Below, piece after piece: positions 43,811-52,253 of a DNA stretch of 64,000 bases. Numbering within the stretch: position 1 is the stretch's first letter; the number at the start of each line of letters is the position of its first letter. The translations under genes and the position numbers were made by a program. A model generated the notes under the pieces. It made no database searches and was not told the origin of the DNA. It saw only the letters and a program-made list of their open reading frames with translations. The DNA comes from CAYLJJ01 sp964384025 (lineage in GTDB: Bacteria; Myxococcota_A; Bradymonadia; UBA7976; UBA1532), in contig CAYLJJ010000017.1 of NCBI GenBank assembly GCA_964384025.1, positions 1-64,000 on the forward strand. The letters are read 5' to 3'.

Positions 43811-43874
43811 AGGGCCTCCATCAAAATCAGATCGCTTGTCCAAATCCCTAAGCAATTCCAAGGCCCCTTGAAAC

Positions 43875-44585
43875 TCAGACGCGCTCTAAGAGCACCACCA
43901 AGAAGCCTCCAAATTGAGCGCTGATGGGCTGATCTCGGCTGAAGCGCTCCAAGTGGGCGAGGCCCCGGTTGAGGAGAGGGACTCGATGTATCTGGGCGAA
44001 GGGAGTCCAGACCCGAATCCCTCGAATCCCTGTCAGGCGCAGCGCGGGCGGCAGATAGCCTTTGATATCCTCCAGGCTGTCATATCGGGTGAAGACATGG
44101 GTGTCATCGCTCTGTTCGCTGATCGCCTGAGCGGGTTTAAGGCGCTTGATCAGATAGCGCAGGGAGCGCGTGTTATAGAACTCCAAGGCGGCGACCCCTC
44201 CCGGTCGAAGCACTCGGCTCACTTCAGAGAGGGCTTGCCAGATCTCTTTAACGTGGGCCAGAACCTTAAAGGAGACCACCACATCAAAGCTGGCTTGAGG
44301 AAAGGGCAAATCTGTCGCTGAGCCTTGAAGGGCTTTCAACCCTCGATCACGGGCCTGCTCCAGCATCCCTGCGCTGATATCTAAACCGATGGCGCGTTGA
44401 GCGACGGGAGCCAGCTCCTTGAGGATCATCCCTGTACCACAGCCGATCTCTAGGAGATCGCGCCCTAAGGCCATCGGCTTGGCGATCTCGATTTGGAGGC
44501 GATCGAGGAGGGCATGGTAGCCAAAATGTCGCTCACGCTCATACCATGCAGCGAAGTCGTCGTAGTAACTTTGATTGTCTTTCAT
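43875..44585 (-). CDS. class I SAM-dependent methyltransferase
   Basis: A 236-residue Methyltransf_11-type enzyme. SAM-binding motif I is LLEIGCGTGMIL, motif II IGLDISAGMLEQA, and the LPFPQASFDVVVS and RVLRPGGVAALEF segments follow. The start at 44585 (MKDNQSYYDDFAAWY) is preferred over upstream in-frame ATGs because it fits the family N-terminus, though only AGG precedes it. Together with the downstream glycosyltransferase it could modify a glycan or lipid; the substrate is unknown. Divergent from the kinase gene. Confidence 0.88.
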   Translation of the reverse strand: MKDNQSYYDDFAAWYERERHFGYHALLDRLQIEIAKPMALGRDLLEIGCGTGMILKELAPVAQRAIGLDISAGMLEQARDRGLKALQGSATDLPFPQASFDVVVSFKVLAHVKEIWQALSEVSRVLRPGGVAALEFYNTRSLRYLIKRLKPAQAISEQSDDTHVFTRYDSLEDIKGYLPPALRLTGIRGIRVWTPFAQIHRVPLLNRGLAHLERFSRDQPISAQFGGFLVVLLERV

Positions 44586-44696
44586 AGGCCTGGAGTTTGG
44601 AGAAGGGGCACAAAAAAATCTATAGCTTCTCCACAGAGCCCGGAAGATGCTGAAGCATATTGTTCCTTGAACTGTGCCCCAACCTTGAGGAGTTCG

Positions 44697-46568
44697 ATGA
44701 AGGTCTGCCCAAGCTGCGGTTATCAAGGTGAGGCGGAGTTCTGCCCCAATGATGGTCAGCCGCTCCAGGGAGTTGAGGGGCTATTGAACCCCACACAGGC
44801 ACCCCCCAGCGACAAGACGGAGTATGAGCACCCCTCACTCTCAGATGACGTGCTGAAGGGGGAGAGCTATGGCAACTGGCCCGCCCCCGAGGTCCGCAAA
44901 CCTGAAGACTCCATGATCGGTCGCAACATCGGCGGTCGTTATGAGGTGATTGAGCTCTTGGGTAAGGGGGGGATGGGCGCGGTCTATAAGGCGTATCAGC
45001 CTGCCGTTCAGAGGACGATCGCTCTCAAGGTGCTGCTCAAGGAGTACGCCAACAATCCAATCGTCGTGAAGCGCTTTCATCAGGAGGCCCTGGCCGCCAG
45101 CCGTCTGACCCACCCCAACACCATCAAGGTCTATGATTTCGGTCAGGCGGAGGATGGCACCCTCTACATGGCGATGGAGCATCTGCTCGGTCAGAGCCTC
45201 GCCCAGCTCCTCAAGCAAGAGGATCATATCCCTCCTCGCCGAGCCATCTTTATCCTGAAGCAGATCTGCAAATCCCTCGCAGAAGCCCACAAGATGGGGA
45301 TCATTCACCGGGATCTAAAGCCGGACAATATCTTCCTTACCCAAATCCAAGGGGAGCAGGATTTCATCAAGGTCCTCGATTTTGGGGTCGCCAAGCTGAA
45401 GGAGTTTGAGGGCAAAGAGGGCACCTTGACCCAGGCGGGGATGATCTTTGGGACCCCCAAATATATGTCCCCTGAGCAGGCACGCTCGAGCGATCTCGAC
45501 GCTCGCTCAGACCTCTATGCTTTAGGAGTGCTCCTTTACGAGATGCTCATGGGTAAGCCTCCCTTTGAGGCAGACAACCCTCTAAGTACTCTCATCGCGC
45601 ATGTCCATGAGCAGCCTCGCCCTTTTCAGGAGATGCGCCCAGATCTCAGCATTCCTCAAGCCCTAGAGCGTGTGGTCCTCAAGGCGCTCCAGAAGAGGAC
45701 AGAGCAGCGTCAAGAGAAAGCTGAAGAGCTGCTGAGAGAGCTGGAGGCGGTTGAACCCCTCCTGGCCACGCTTGGCTATGATGAAGATTTTAGCTGCTCA
45801 ACCCTTGGAGATATTTCAGGGATCTACTCTGTGGCGATGCCCGCGATCCTCCCTCAACCCAGTGAGGGGACGATGGTGGAGCAAGCTCCTGGCGGGGATA
45901 CCCTCGAGCTTCAGGGAACAGGAGAAGAGCCCCAGAAGCTTGAGCTGAACAGAGAGGACTCAAAGAAGCAGCCTATAGGGCTCTATGCCCTTATCGCTCT
46001 GAGCCTGCCCAGTCTCATCGCTGGGGGTTGGTGGCTCTCTCAACCCCCAGCTTTACAGATAGACGCAGGCTTTCTTCAAACTCAAACGCGCGCTGATCTC
46101 TCCAGTTCCTCTGTTCAAGCCCCAAGAGATCTGGGGCTTCAGGATTTAAAGATCGACCTCTCAGCGCCCAAAATTTTAGACGCCCTGCCTCCGCCCCTCC
46201 AGGTGGATCTGGGTCCAGATCTTCAAGCACCTCCGACCCTAAGCTTCTTGATCAAGAGCCGCCCCTCGCGAGCCCGTATCTTAGACGCTGAGACCCAAAA
46301 ACTTTTGGGTTACACCGGCACAGAGTTAAAGCTTCAGCTTCAGGGAGAGCAGCGTCTTATTCTACAAAAGAGTGGCTATCGCGATCGTCACCTCAACATC
46401 AAACCTGGAAAGAAATTAAAGAGGAGCTACCGCCTCCGCCCATTGCCAGGTCCAGCTCGTCCCAAGCCCCCCAAAACCCGAGAGATCAAGCTCTCCAAGC
46501 CCAAACCTCCCAAGATCACCAAACCCGCTCAGCCCAAGGAACCTGAGATCCCCATCGATCTTCAATAG
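44697..46568 (+). CDS. transmembrane Ser/Thr protein kinase with zinc ribbon and PEGA domain
   Basis: A 623-residue protein. An N-terminal zinc ribbon (MKVCPSCGYQ, EFCPNDGQPL) precedes a Hanks-type kinase at about residues 80-345: IELLGKGGMGAVYKAYQPAV glycine loop, ALKVLL lysine, HRDLKPDNIFL catalytic loop, VLDFGVAKL, and the activation-loop GTPKYMSPEQARS. A single TM helix (about residues 422-440, LIALSLPSLIAGGWW) leads to an acidic linker and a PEGA-like beta domain near 520-590 (IKSRPSRARILDA, LILQKSGYRD), then a Lys/Pro-rich tail. The start at 44697 (GAGGAG nearby) excludes a long N-terminal extension that overlaps the methyltransferase gene. Signalling through the envelope is the probable role. 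Confidence 0.94.
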   Translation: MKVCPSCGYQGEAEFCPNDGQPLQGVEGLLNPTQAPPSDKTEYEHPSLSDDVLKGESYGNWPAPEVRKPEDSMIGRNIGGRYEVIELLGKGGMGAVYKAYQPAVQRTIALKVLLKEYANNPIVVKRFHQEALAASRLTHPNTIKVYDFGQAEDGTLYMAMEHLLGQSLAQLLKQEDHIPPRRAIFILKQICKSLAEAHKMGIIHRDLKPDNIFLTQIQGEQDFIKVLDFGVAKLKEFEGKEGTLTQAGMIFGTPKYMSPEQARSSDLDARSDLYALGVLLYEMLMGKPPFEADNPLSTLIAHVHEQPRPFQEMRPDLSIPQALERVVLKALQKRTEQRQEKAEELLRELEAVEPLLATLGYDEDFSCSTLGDISGIYSVAMPAILPQPSEGTMVEQAPGGDTLELQGTGEEPQKLELNREDSKKQPIGLYALIALSLPSLIAGGWWLSQPPALQIDAGFLQTQTRADLSSSSVQAPRDLGLQDLKIDLSAPKILDALPPPLQVDLGPDLQAPPTLSFLIKSRPSRARILDAETQKLLGYTGTELKLQLQGEQRLILQKSGYRDRHLNIKPGKKLKRSYRLRPLPGPARPKPPKTREIKLSKPKPPKITKPAQPKEPEIPIDLQ

Positions 46569-46573
46569 AGCTT

Positions 46574-47659
46574 TCAGCCGGCGACGGCTCGATCCCTCCC
46601 GCCCGTCTTGGCGCGATAGAGAGCCTGATCTGCGCGAGAGAGCAGAGCCTCTCCACTCTCTTGATCTCTGAGTTCTACAAAGCCTAGAGAGCAAGTCAAC
46701 CTGATCTCCTTCTCTTTCCAGGGGATGCGGAGCTGTCGAACCTGCTTGAGTAGCTTATTGGCCAAGATCCCTGCGCTGGGCAGATTGCTGCCTTGAAGGA
46801 GCACCGTAAACTCCTCTCCTCCATAGCGGCAGACCAAATCACCGCGTCGAGGGAAGCAGCGGACGAGAGTATCAGCGACCTTACGTAAAACCTCATCTCC
46901 TGCCGGATGACCATAGCGATCATTGAGGTCTTTAAAATGATCCAGATCGATCATCATCAGACAGATGGGGCTCTGAGGTAGGGCGATCTGGTGAATACGC
47001 GCCAAGGTACTGTCTAAAACACCCCGGTTATAGATCCGCGTGAGGGGATCCCGTTCCGCCTTCTGGCGAATATCTGACAAGCTTTTCTGAGTCTCTTGGA
47101 GGTTGGACTTGAGGCTGTTGAGTTCTGTCTGAAGGCGTCTTTGCCGGGCGTTCAAAGAGCTACGGATGACATTCACTGTCTGAGGAACCAAGCGCTTGAG
47201 TGTCTCAGGGCGCTCTCGGCGCGCAGCACTCTCTAGGCGGGAGAGCAGCTCGGCCAGCTTCTTCTGTTCCTCTTGCTCTTGACCGGCCAGGGAGCTAAAG
47301 CCCTGGATGCACTCCATGATGATTCTTCTAAAGGAGTGTCTGCTCTCCTGAAGGCGTCGCCACTCCCCCTTGACCTGCCCCTCCATAAAATGTCGCAGCT
47401 CTGTCCAGCGCCGCCCAGTCTGGGGGGTGCTCTCTCCTCGCTGATCGGGGTCACCGGGCTGGCCAGTAAGGAGGTGGGTGGCCCAACGCTCACAGCGCTT
47501 AGAGAAATTATCCTCCGCCTTGGGGTTCTTGCCCCAGAGACGAAGGAGGCGAGCGAGACTATCTAGAGCTTCAACTGAGGTGCTGGAGCCTGGGCTCTCT
47601 CTCTGAGCTGCTTCTTTTTTTACGTCTCTCCTTTGCCGTCCTCTTCCCAACCAAGACAT
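46574..47659 (-). CDS. diguanylate cyclase (GGDEF domain)
   Basis: A 361-residue c-di-GMP synthase. Residues about 195-360 are the GGDEF domain: DPLTRIYNRGVLDS, IDLDHFKDLNDRYGHPAGDEV, the active-site RYGGEEF (GGEEF) and SRADQALYRAKTGGRD. An inhibitory RxxD is not obvious five residues before the motif (the residues are RGDLVCRY). The N-terminal 190 residues are helical, with a predicted coiled coil just before the domain (LQTELNSLKSNLQETQKSL), as in dimerising regulators; no sensor family is recognised. Convergent with the kinase gene, 5 bp apart. Confidence 0.95.
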   Translation of the reverse strand: MSWLGRGRQRRDVKKEAAQRESPGSSTSVEALDSLARLLRLWGKNPKAEDNFSKRCERWATHLLTGQPGDPDQRGESTPQTGRRWTELRHFMEGQVKGEWRRLQESRHSFRRIIMECIQGFSSLAGQEQEEQKKLAELLSRLESAARRERPETLKRLVPQTVNVIRSSLNARQRRLQTELNSLKSNLQETQKSLSDIRQKAERDPLTRIYNRGVLDSTLARIHQIALPQSPICLMMIDLDHFKDLNDRYGHPAGDEVLRKVADTLVRCFPRRGDLVCRYGGEEFTVLLQGSNLPSAGILANKLLKQVRQLRIPWKEKEIRLTCSLGFVELRDQESGEALLSRADQALYRAKTGGRDRAVAG

Positions 47660-47764
47660 TCCAGCTCCGCTGATACTCCGTCATCGGGGCTTATCGGTCG
47701 TTTAGAAAAGTTCCTTGATTATAAAATTTATAGTTTTATTGGATTTGAGATTGTTTACCCCTGC

Positions 47765-48535
47765 CTAGATCAAAGGATAGATATCGTAGCGGGTGTTGCG
47801 GCTCTTGAGGCTCACGTAGGGCTTGATCGCCCTCAGTGGAGGAGCTTTAAGGGGGCGCTTAACCACAACCCGCTTAAGGGCCACCGCGAGAGCTTTGGAG
47901 AGGAGGGCATCGCCACCCAGGTCATCTCCTAACAGCTGTTGGAAGAGCCTCATCTCCTTTTTGACCAGGGCGGACTTCTGGCGTGGGGGATACATCGGAT
48001 CTAGGTAGATCATCTCGGGGCGCTCTTCTGGGAGAAGCTGAGGTAGGCGTTCTAAGCTGTCTGCTTGCTCTAAACGCATCCGCCCGATGATCGACGCCAG
48101 CGCAGGCTGTTTGGCTGCTCGCGCCAGACCATCTTGCAGCAGGGCAGCGATGATTGGAGAGCGTTCGATCAGGTGCAGCTCACAACCTAGAGAAGCTAGG
48201 ATAAAGGCATCTCGTCCAAGGCCTGCGGTGGCATCCAAGATCTTTGGACTTCGCCCCTTCTTGAGGCCCAGTGCCCGCGCCAGAGGCTGTCCTCGACCCC
48301 CCCCAAAGCGGCGACGATGCCCCAGCCGTCCTCCCACAAAGTCACAGAAGACCGGGCCAGGGGCTTGAGGCCCCAGCTGCCGCAACTCCAAGCGCATGGG
48401 TGTTAGGACCAAAAGCAGCCCCTCTTGAGCCGCCTCCAAGTCCTGGATGGGGAGCTTGAGTTCTAGGGCCAGATGTTCTAGAGCAGCGGTCTCCACCGCG
48501 CCCTCAGCAGCCAGAGCAACAGGAGTTGGGCTCAT
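47765..48535 (-). CDS. rsmJ: 16S rRNA (guanine-1516-N2)-methyltransferase RsmJ
   Basis: A 256-residue SAM-dependent rRNA methyltransferase. The family motifs are clear: CDFVGGRLGHRRRFGGGRGQ, ILDATAGLGRDAFILASLGC, LIERSPIIAALLQDGLARA, MIYLDPMYPPRQKSALVKKE and RVVVKRPLKAPPL. The ATG at 48535 (MSPTPVALA) has AAGGGG upstream; a longer frame starts at a less likely upstream codon. The start overlaps the stop of the FliP-like gene by 4 nt, an unexpected partner, and the DNA between is shared. Confidence 0.93.
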   Translation of the reverse strand: MSPTPVALAAEGAVETAALEHLALELKLPIQDLEAAQEGLLLVLTPMRLELRQLGPQAPGPVFCDFVGGRLGHRRRFGGGRGQPLARALGLKKGRSPKILDATAGLGRDAFILASLGCELHLIERSPIIAALLQDGLARAAKQPALASIIGRMRLEQADSLERLPQLLPEERPEMIYLDPMYPPRQKSALVKKEMRLFQQLLGDDLGGDALLSKALAVALKRVVVKRPLKAPPLRAIKPYVSLKSRNTRYDIYPLI

Positions 48536-49140
48536 AGAGAATACCCCTTCATAAAGCCCCGCAACAGGAGACTCCAACCATCAGCAGCCAGAAAGAGCAG
48601 CAGCTTAAAAGGCAGGGCGATCCAGGAGGTGGGGAGCTGAAAGTTAAGGACCGTGAGGGTATTGGCCACCAGAAGATCGACGATCAGAAAGGGGATCAGG
48701 AGCAGGACCCCCATCTGAAAGGCGAGGCTCAACTCAGTCAACAGAAAGGCCATCACCCGGTCCAGAGGATCAGGGGGCCTGGAGGCGTTGCCCAGGCGCT
48801 GTTTCAGTTCCGCCACCAAAGCTTGCTTGGCGGGGGCGCTGTGCTTCAATAGAAAAGCTTCTAAGACAGGCCAGGCACGCTCAAAGGCCTCCTCCCGCTC
48901 CTCGCCGACGCGCTCTACCATCTCCAAGATCACTGGACGCATCACCAGCAGAGCCAGGAGCGCGGCGAGTCCCGTGCTGACGCTTAACGGAAAGCTGCCG
49001 CCCAGGCCGCTGCGCAGCAGGCCCATAAGCACAGAGGCTTTGGCGAAGGCGGTGGCGACTACCGCCAACAGGGGCAGAGCTGAAGCCAGGGTGATCCAGA
49101 GGGCTGCGCGCTCTACCACCTCCAGGTCCCACTCCATCAC
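48532..49140 (-). CDS. fliP: FliP/SctR-like export-gate membrane protein
   Basis: A 202-residue polytopic protein resembling the FliP/SctR core subunit of flagellar and type III secretion gates. The N-terminal segment (ATAFAKASVLMGLLRSGLGG) corresponds to the TSF-x-[KR]-I...LLRxALG region. The C-terminal half contains AFLLTELSLAFQMGVLLLIP, FLIVDLLVANTL and LPFKLLLFLAADGWSLLL, matching E-x-x-x-AFxxG, PFxxIDLxxA and PxKLxxFxxxDGWxxL. It lacks a cleavable signal and is nearer SctR than FliP in length. The stop overlaps rsmJ and the start overlaps the fliO-like gene (ATGA). No FliQ or FliR lies adjacent. Confidence 0.8.
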   Translation of the reverse strand: MMEWDLEVVERAALWITLASALPLLAVVATAFAKASVLMGLLRSGLGGSFPLSVSTGLAALLALLVMRPVILEMVERVGEEREEAFERAWPVLEAFLLKHSAPAKQALVAELKQRLGNASRPPDPLDRVMAFLLTELSLAFQMGVLLLIPFLIVDLLVANTLTVLNFQLPTSWIALPFKLLLFLAADGWSLLLRGFMKGYSL

Positions 49141-49358
49141 TCCAGCTCCTTGAGCAGGCGCAGGCCCTCTCGTCCAGATCCAAGGAGGAGCCGTTGCCCT
49201 TCAACCTCAATGATCCAGAGGCTGTGTTGGCTGTCCAGGCGCTGTCGAGCTTGGATCTTGATCAGAAGCTCTTCAGAGCTGCGCCATCTGGCCCAGAGGT
49301 TGAGCACCCCCAGGATGCTGAGGAGCCCCAAGATGGAGAGGAGAGACCAGAGAGACAT
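49137..49358 (-). CDS. fliO: FliO-like small membrane protein
   Basis: A 73-residue protein with one N-terminal membrane helix (LLSILGLLSILGVLNLWARW) and a short cytoplasmic domain whose pattern, RQRLDSQHSLWIIEVEGQRL then LLGSGREGLRLLKEL, is that of FliO (R-x-x-LG-x-x-x-x-xL[IV]EVxGxxLLLG-x-x-x-xG[IV]xLL). FliO helps assemble the FliP ring in flagella. It precedes and overlaps the FliP-like gene (ATGA), which strengthens both calls. The pair is in an unusual context with no other flagellar genes in the window. Confidence 0.65.
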   Translation of the reverse strand: MSLWSLLSILGLLSILGVLNLWARWRSSEELLIKIQARQRLDSQHSLWIIEVEGQRLLLGSGREGLRLLKELE

Positions 49359-49469
49359 CTGCTCTGAATATCAGGCTTGAGCGAAGAGAGGAATTCTCTC
49401 TTAAGCGGTTGAGAGATTCAGGGACGGAGAAGAGACGCAACGCGCACTTGGGCCGACCGAAGAGAGCAT

Positions 49470-49489
49470 GAGAGCCATACTTGGCTCTC
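49470..49489. repeat. 8-bp inverted repeat upstream of the eCIS-core gene
   Basis: GAGAGCCA-TACT-TGGCTCTC, a perfect 8-bp stem with a 4-base loop, lies 27 bp before the GTG start of the DUF4157 protein gene. A second small palindrome (AAGAGAG-GAATT-CTCTCTT, near 49384-49402) is in the same divergent region. They may be an operator or an RNA hairpin that restrains translation; nothing further supports either. Confidence 0.35.
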
Positions 49490-49515
49490 TATCACACGGC
49501 CCAGTGAGGTAGAGC

Positions 49516-51972
49516 GTGAAAGCAAGCCTAAAAGAGCAGGTCCAAGCTGATCGATCAGCGATGAATCAGGCTTTAGCTCTCTCACTCGGAGCCAATAACG
49601 GCGCAGCAGAGGCGCAATCTCAGGAACTACTCACTTTGATGGAGCGACAGAGGGGATGCAGCGCTCCAAAAATAGGAGAGAGCAGTAGGAGCGCTGCGGA
49701 GGCGCAATCTCAAGAGCTCTTGGAAGCGGGGGTGATCGCAGCTTATGGCTTACAGGGTGATCCTCAGACTCTCCCCTATGCGCAGCGGATTCAGCGCTCT
49801 TTTGGTCACCATGATCTCAGCGGGGTCCAGGCCCATCTCGGCGAACATGCCAAAGAGGCCACGCTGAGGCTTGGCGCTAAAGCCTATGCGACAGGCAACA
49901 GCGTCGCCTTTGGCCAAGCCCCTGACCTACACACTACCGCTCATGAAGCCGCACATGTGATTCAACAGCGGGGTGGTGTTCGGCTCAAGGGAGGCGTGGG
50001 GCGGGTGGGCGATCAATATGAACAGCATGCTGATGCTGTCGCAGATGCGGTCGTCGCGGAGCGCTCAGCTGAGGCTCTGCTTGATCAACAGAGCGGTGAA
50101 GTGAACCCATCCAAAAACGCTCCCCCTGTTCAGCTCAAAAAGAGCCCTGTTCAGAGATCAAAAAAGAGAAAACCAACCGCAAAACCCTTGGGAGCCATAG
50201 ATCAGAAGTTGGAAGCTGCGATGAATGGATTAGAGATCCATGATGCATTGGAAGACCAACTTAGGGTTGAAGCTCCACTGATCCAGAAAGTGATCAACGC
50301 GACAGCAGCACCCAAACTCGCGCTCGCGTTAAAGAGCACCTTTGAGCCCCTGCTCACCGATCTAAATGAGAAAGGGCGCAAAGCGGAGGCGATGGAGATT
50401 CTAAGCCGAATCACACTCCATCTTCGACAACTTCAGGTCCCCAAAGCGAAGCTATTCCAGGGAAACTTCAAGAAGAAGCAGCTGCTGATCAATAAACTCC
50501 CCCAGCTTCCCAGAGAGATCATCTCTTCTAAAAACGCTGACCTCCTCGCGAAGCTTTCTCAGATCGGTGGAGGGGAGTATCAGGCAGCTGTACACGCTCG
50601 CTATCAAGCTGTTACCAAGCTGAGAAGAGCCTACTACATAGGTGCTGCACCTCGAGAGCAGATCCGCCAATACCTCCTCCACTCCAGTGACGATGATGAG
50701 ATAAAGACAAGGACCTTAGGGAAGATCGCGGCGCTGAACATGCGGGGGGACTTTCTGCTGGGGCGTATGAATGAGGGCGGCGGTGAGAAGCCTCAAATCA
50801 GCCCAGAAGAGCTAAAACGGCAGAGCCTCTCCGCAAATGAGCTGCGTTTGGGCACTCACCCTAAGGGCTGGGAGCATGATCTCGAGGGAAATTTAACCGA
50901 GAACCAGGGGGTTGCTGTTGATCCATTGGTGGAGCCGATGGGCGCGACAAAGGACTATCCAGGCGCTTGGTGCCTTAAAGCCGCCGGCCTTCAACATGCA
51001 CGGGCTGGTGTATTACCATATAACAAAAACGATGATCTGTTTGGCAACTCAAAAAGTCGTATGAGTTATATGAGCAACCTCAAACTCTTTGATATCAGCA
51101 AGGATGGGTCTAGAGGAAAAAAGAAGATCATGAATAAGAGCAAGACAATGGCACATTCAGGGGGGGGAGCCGCCTATGTTGGATCCTACCGACTCAAGGA
51201 GAGTATATGGTTGAAAATACGTGATTTTGCGACTGAGTTCTCCAGCAAGGCCAATATCCTCGGTGCTGAATCAAAGATAAAAAATGATATGAATAAACAG
51301 CTCCTTCATCCTCTTACAGATCCCAAGGCGATAGAGAATATAATCGGTACATCAAACATAAACGAGGATCGAGATCTGATCTTATCGCGTATCTATCATC
51401 CCCTTGATAAAAGGAAACATGTTCAGCTTCAGAAGAGTCTGGATCGCTATATTGAGATAATAGATCAACTCCCCAAAGAGAGGCTCCCCCCTCAAGCCGG
51501 AGATATTCTTAGCCTTGGCGCTGAGCGACACTACAATAAAGGGAGGAGAAGGCATGAGGGAGGTAAGAGCCATCATGCTGGAATGGTTGAAGATTTCGAC
51601 CGTCAGGCGCAGATCATCTACACCATCGAAGCGAACCAGAACGATCAGATGACAGGCCGCACCATAGAACTGTGCAAACCGGAGACCTACGCAAAGAAAG
51701 AGCGGGCACTCAACATCTTTGCGCTCAGCCGCCATGGCGTTCCTCAATATGAGGAGAACCCTGAATTTAAGCAGGCTTTGAAAGCGCAACAGAAGGCAGT
51801 AAAGCCCGCTCCTCAACGCGCTGGGTTGCTCAAAGGAATCAAGCTGCTCAACGCCGCGCTCGGGGCCCTCGCTGCACAATGGAACTGGGTGCATAGCGGA
51901 GGTGGAGAGCTGGTCTTTAGCCTCTATACAGGTTTAAAGAAGCCTGTCTATCTTGGCGGAGATGTTCAGTGA
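49516..51972 (+). CDS. eCIS-core (DUF4157) protein with CHAP/NlpC-like C-terminal region
   Basis: An 818-residue protein without signal peptide, starting at GTG with GAGG six bases upstream. Residues about 85-170 are a DUF4157/eCIS-core domain, with HHDLSGVQAHLGEHAKEATL, AYATGNSVAFGQAP and the metallopeptidase motif HTTAHEAAHVIQQR (HEAAH). A 9-residue segment (AEAQSQELL) is repeated near the N-terminus. The middle is helical and Lys-rich. The C-terminal 300 residues include a candidate catalytic Cys (YPGAWCLKAAG) and, about 200 residues on, HHAGMVEDFD and YTIEANQN, the order and local sequence of CHAP/NlpC-type amidases. DUF4157 proteins are found as eCIS effectors or cargo. No sheath or baseplate genes are adjacent. 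A toxin or cell-wall hydrolase role is inferred. Confidence 0.85.
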   Translation: MKASLKEQVQADRSAMNQALALSLGANNGAAEAQSQELLTLMERQRGCSAPKIGESSRSAAEAQSQELLEAGVIAAYGLQGDPQTLPYAQRIQRSFGHHDLSGVQAHLGEHAKEATLRLGAKAYATGNSVAFGQAPDLHTTAHEAAHVIQQRGGVRLKGGVGRVGDQYEQHADAVADAVVAERSAEALLDQQSGEVNPSKNAPPVQLKKSPVQRSKKRKPTAKPLGAIDQKLEAAMNGLEIHDALEDQLRVEAPLIQKVINATAAPKLALALKSTFEPLLTDLNEKGRKAEAMEILSRITLHLRQLQVPKAKLFQGNFKKKQLLINKLPQLPREIISSKNADLLAKLSQIGGGEYQAAVHARYQAVTKLRRAYYIGAAPREQIRQYLLHSSDDDEIKTRTLGKIAALNMRGDFLLGRMNEGGGEKPQISPEELKRQSLSANELRLGTHPKGWEHDLEGNLTENQGVAVDPLVEPMGATKDYPGAWCLKAAGLQHARAGVLPYNKNDDLFGNSKSRMSYMSNLKLFDISKDGSRGKKKIMNKSKTMAHSGGGAAYVGSYRLKESIWLKIRDFATEFSSKANILGAESKIKNDMNKQLLHPLTDPKAIENIIGTSNINEDRDLILSRIYHPLDKRKHVQLQKSLDRYIEIIDQLPKERLPPQAGDILSLGAERHYNKGRRRHEGGKSHHAGMVEDFDRQAQIIYTIEANQNDQMTGRTIELCKPETYAKKERALNIFALSRHGVPQYEENPEFKQALKAQQKAVKPAPQRAGLLKGIKLLNAALGALAAQWNWVHSGGGELVFSLYTGLKKPVYLGGDVQ

Positions 51973-52027
51973 AGCAGTCTCTCGTTCTTTCCCAATAAGC
52001 CCTGCGGTCAAGCAATTAAAATTATTA

Positions 52028-52192
52028 TTATTTTTTGATATCTTTGGGCCGACAGCTTCTTCCAAGTAGATCTCGGCTGATGGTCTTGAGAGAGACCTGG
52101 AACTCCTGCGCCAACCCTCGCCGAGAGCGTCGCCGCCCCTTTAGGCGCTGAAGCAGCGACCATTGTCGAGAGAGTTGATCTCCTCGTGCCAT
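52028..52192 (-). pseudogene. truncated WYL-type HTH transcriptional regulator
   Basis: A 54-codon frame, ATG at 52192 and TAA at 52028-52030, encodes MARGDQLSRQWSLLQRLKGR, then GLAQEFQVSLKTISRDL and a short basic end. This is the N-terminus and most of the HTH of a YafY/WYL-domain regulator (MAR-x-DQL-x-RQW-x-LL, LA-x-x-xxV-x-x-RTIxRDL). The stop arises in an A/T-rich run, and the wing and WYL domain are absent. It is too short to be a normal member; either a decayed relic or a small stand-alone DNA-binding peptide. Confidence 0.55.
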
Positions 52193-52253
52193 CCTGAGCT
52201 TCATCTATCCTGGGGTTTGAGAGTGTAGCTTTGGAGTCAAGGGAGGCTCTAGG

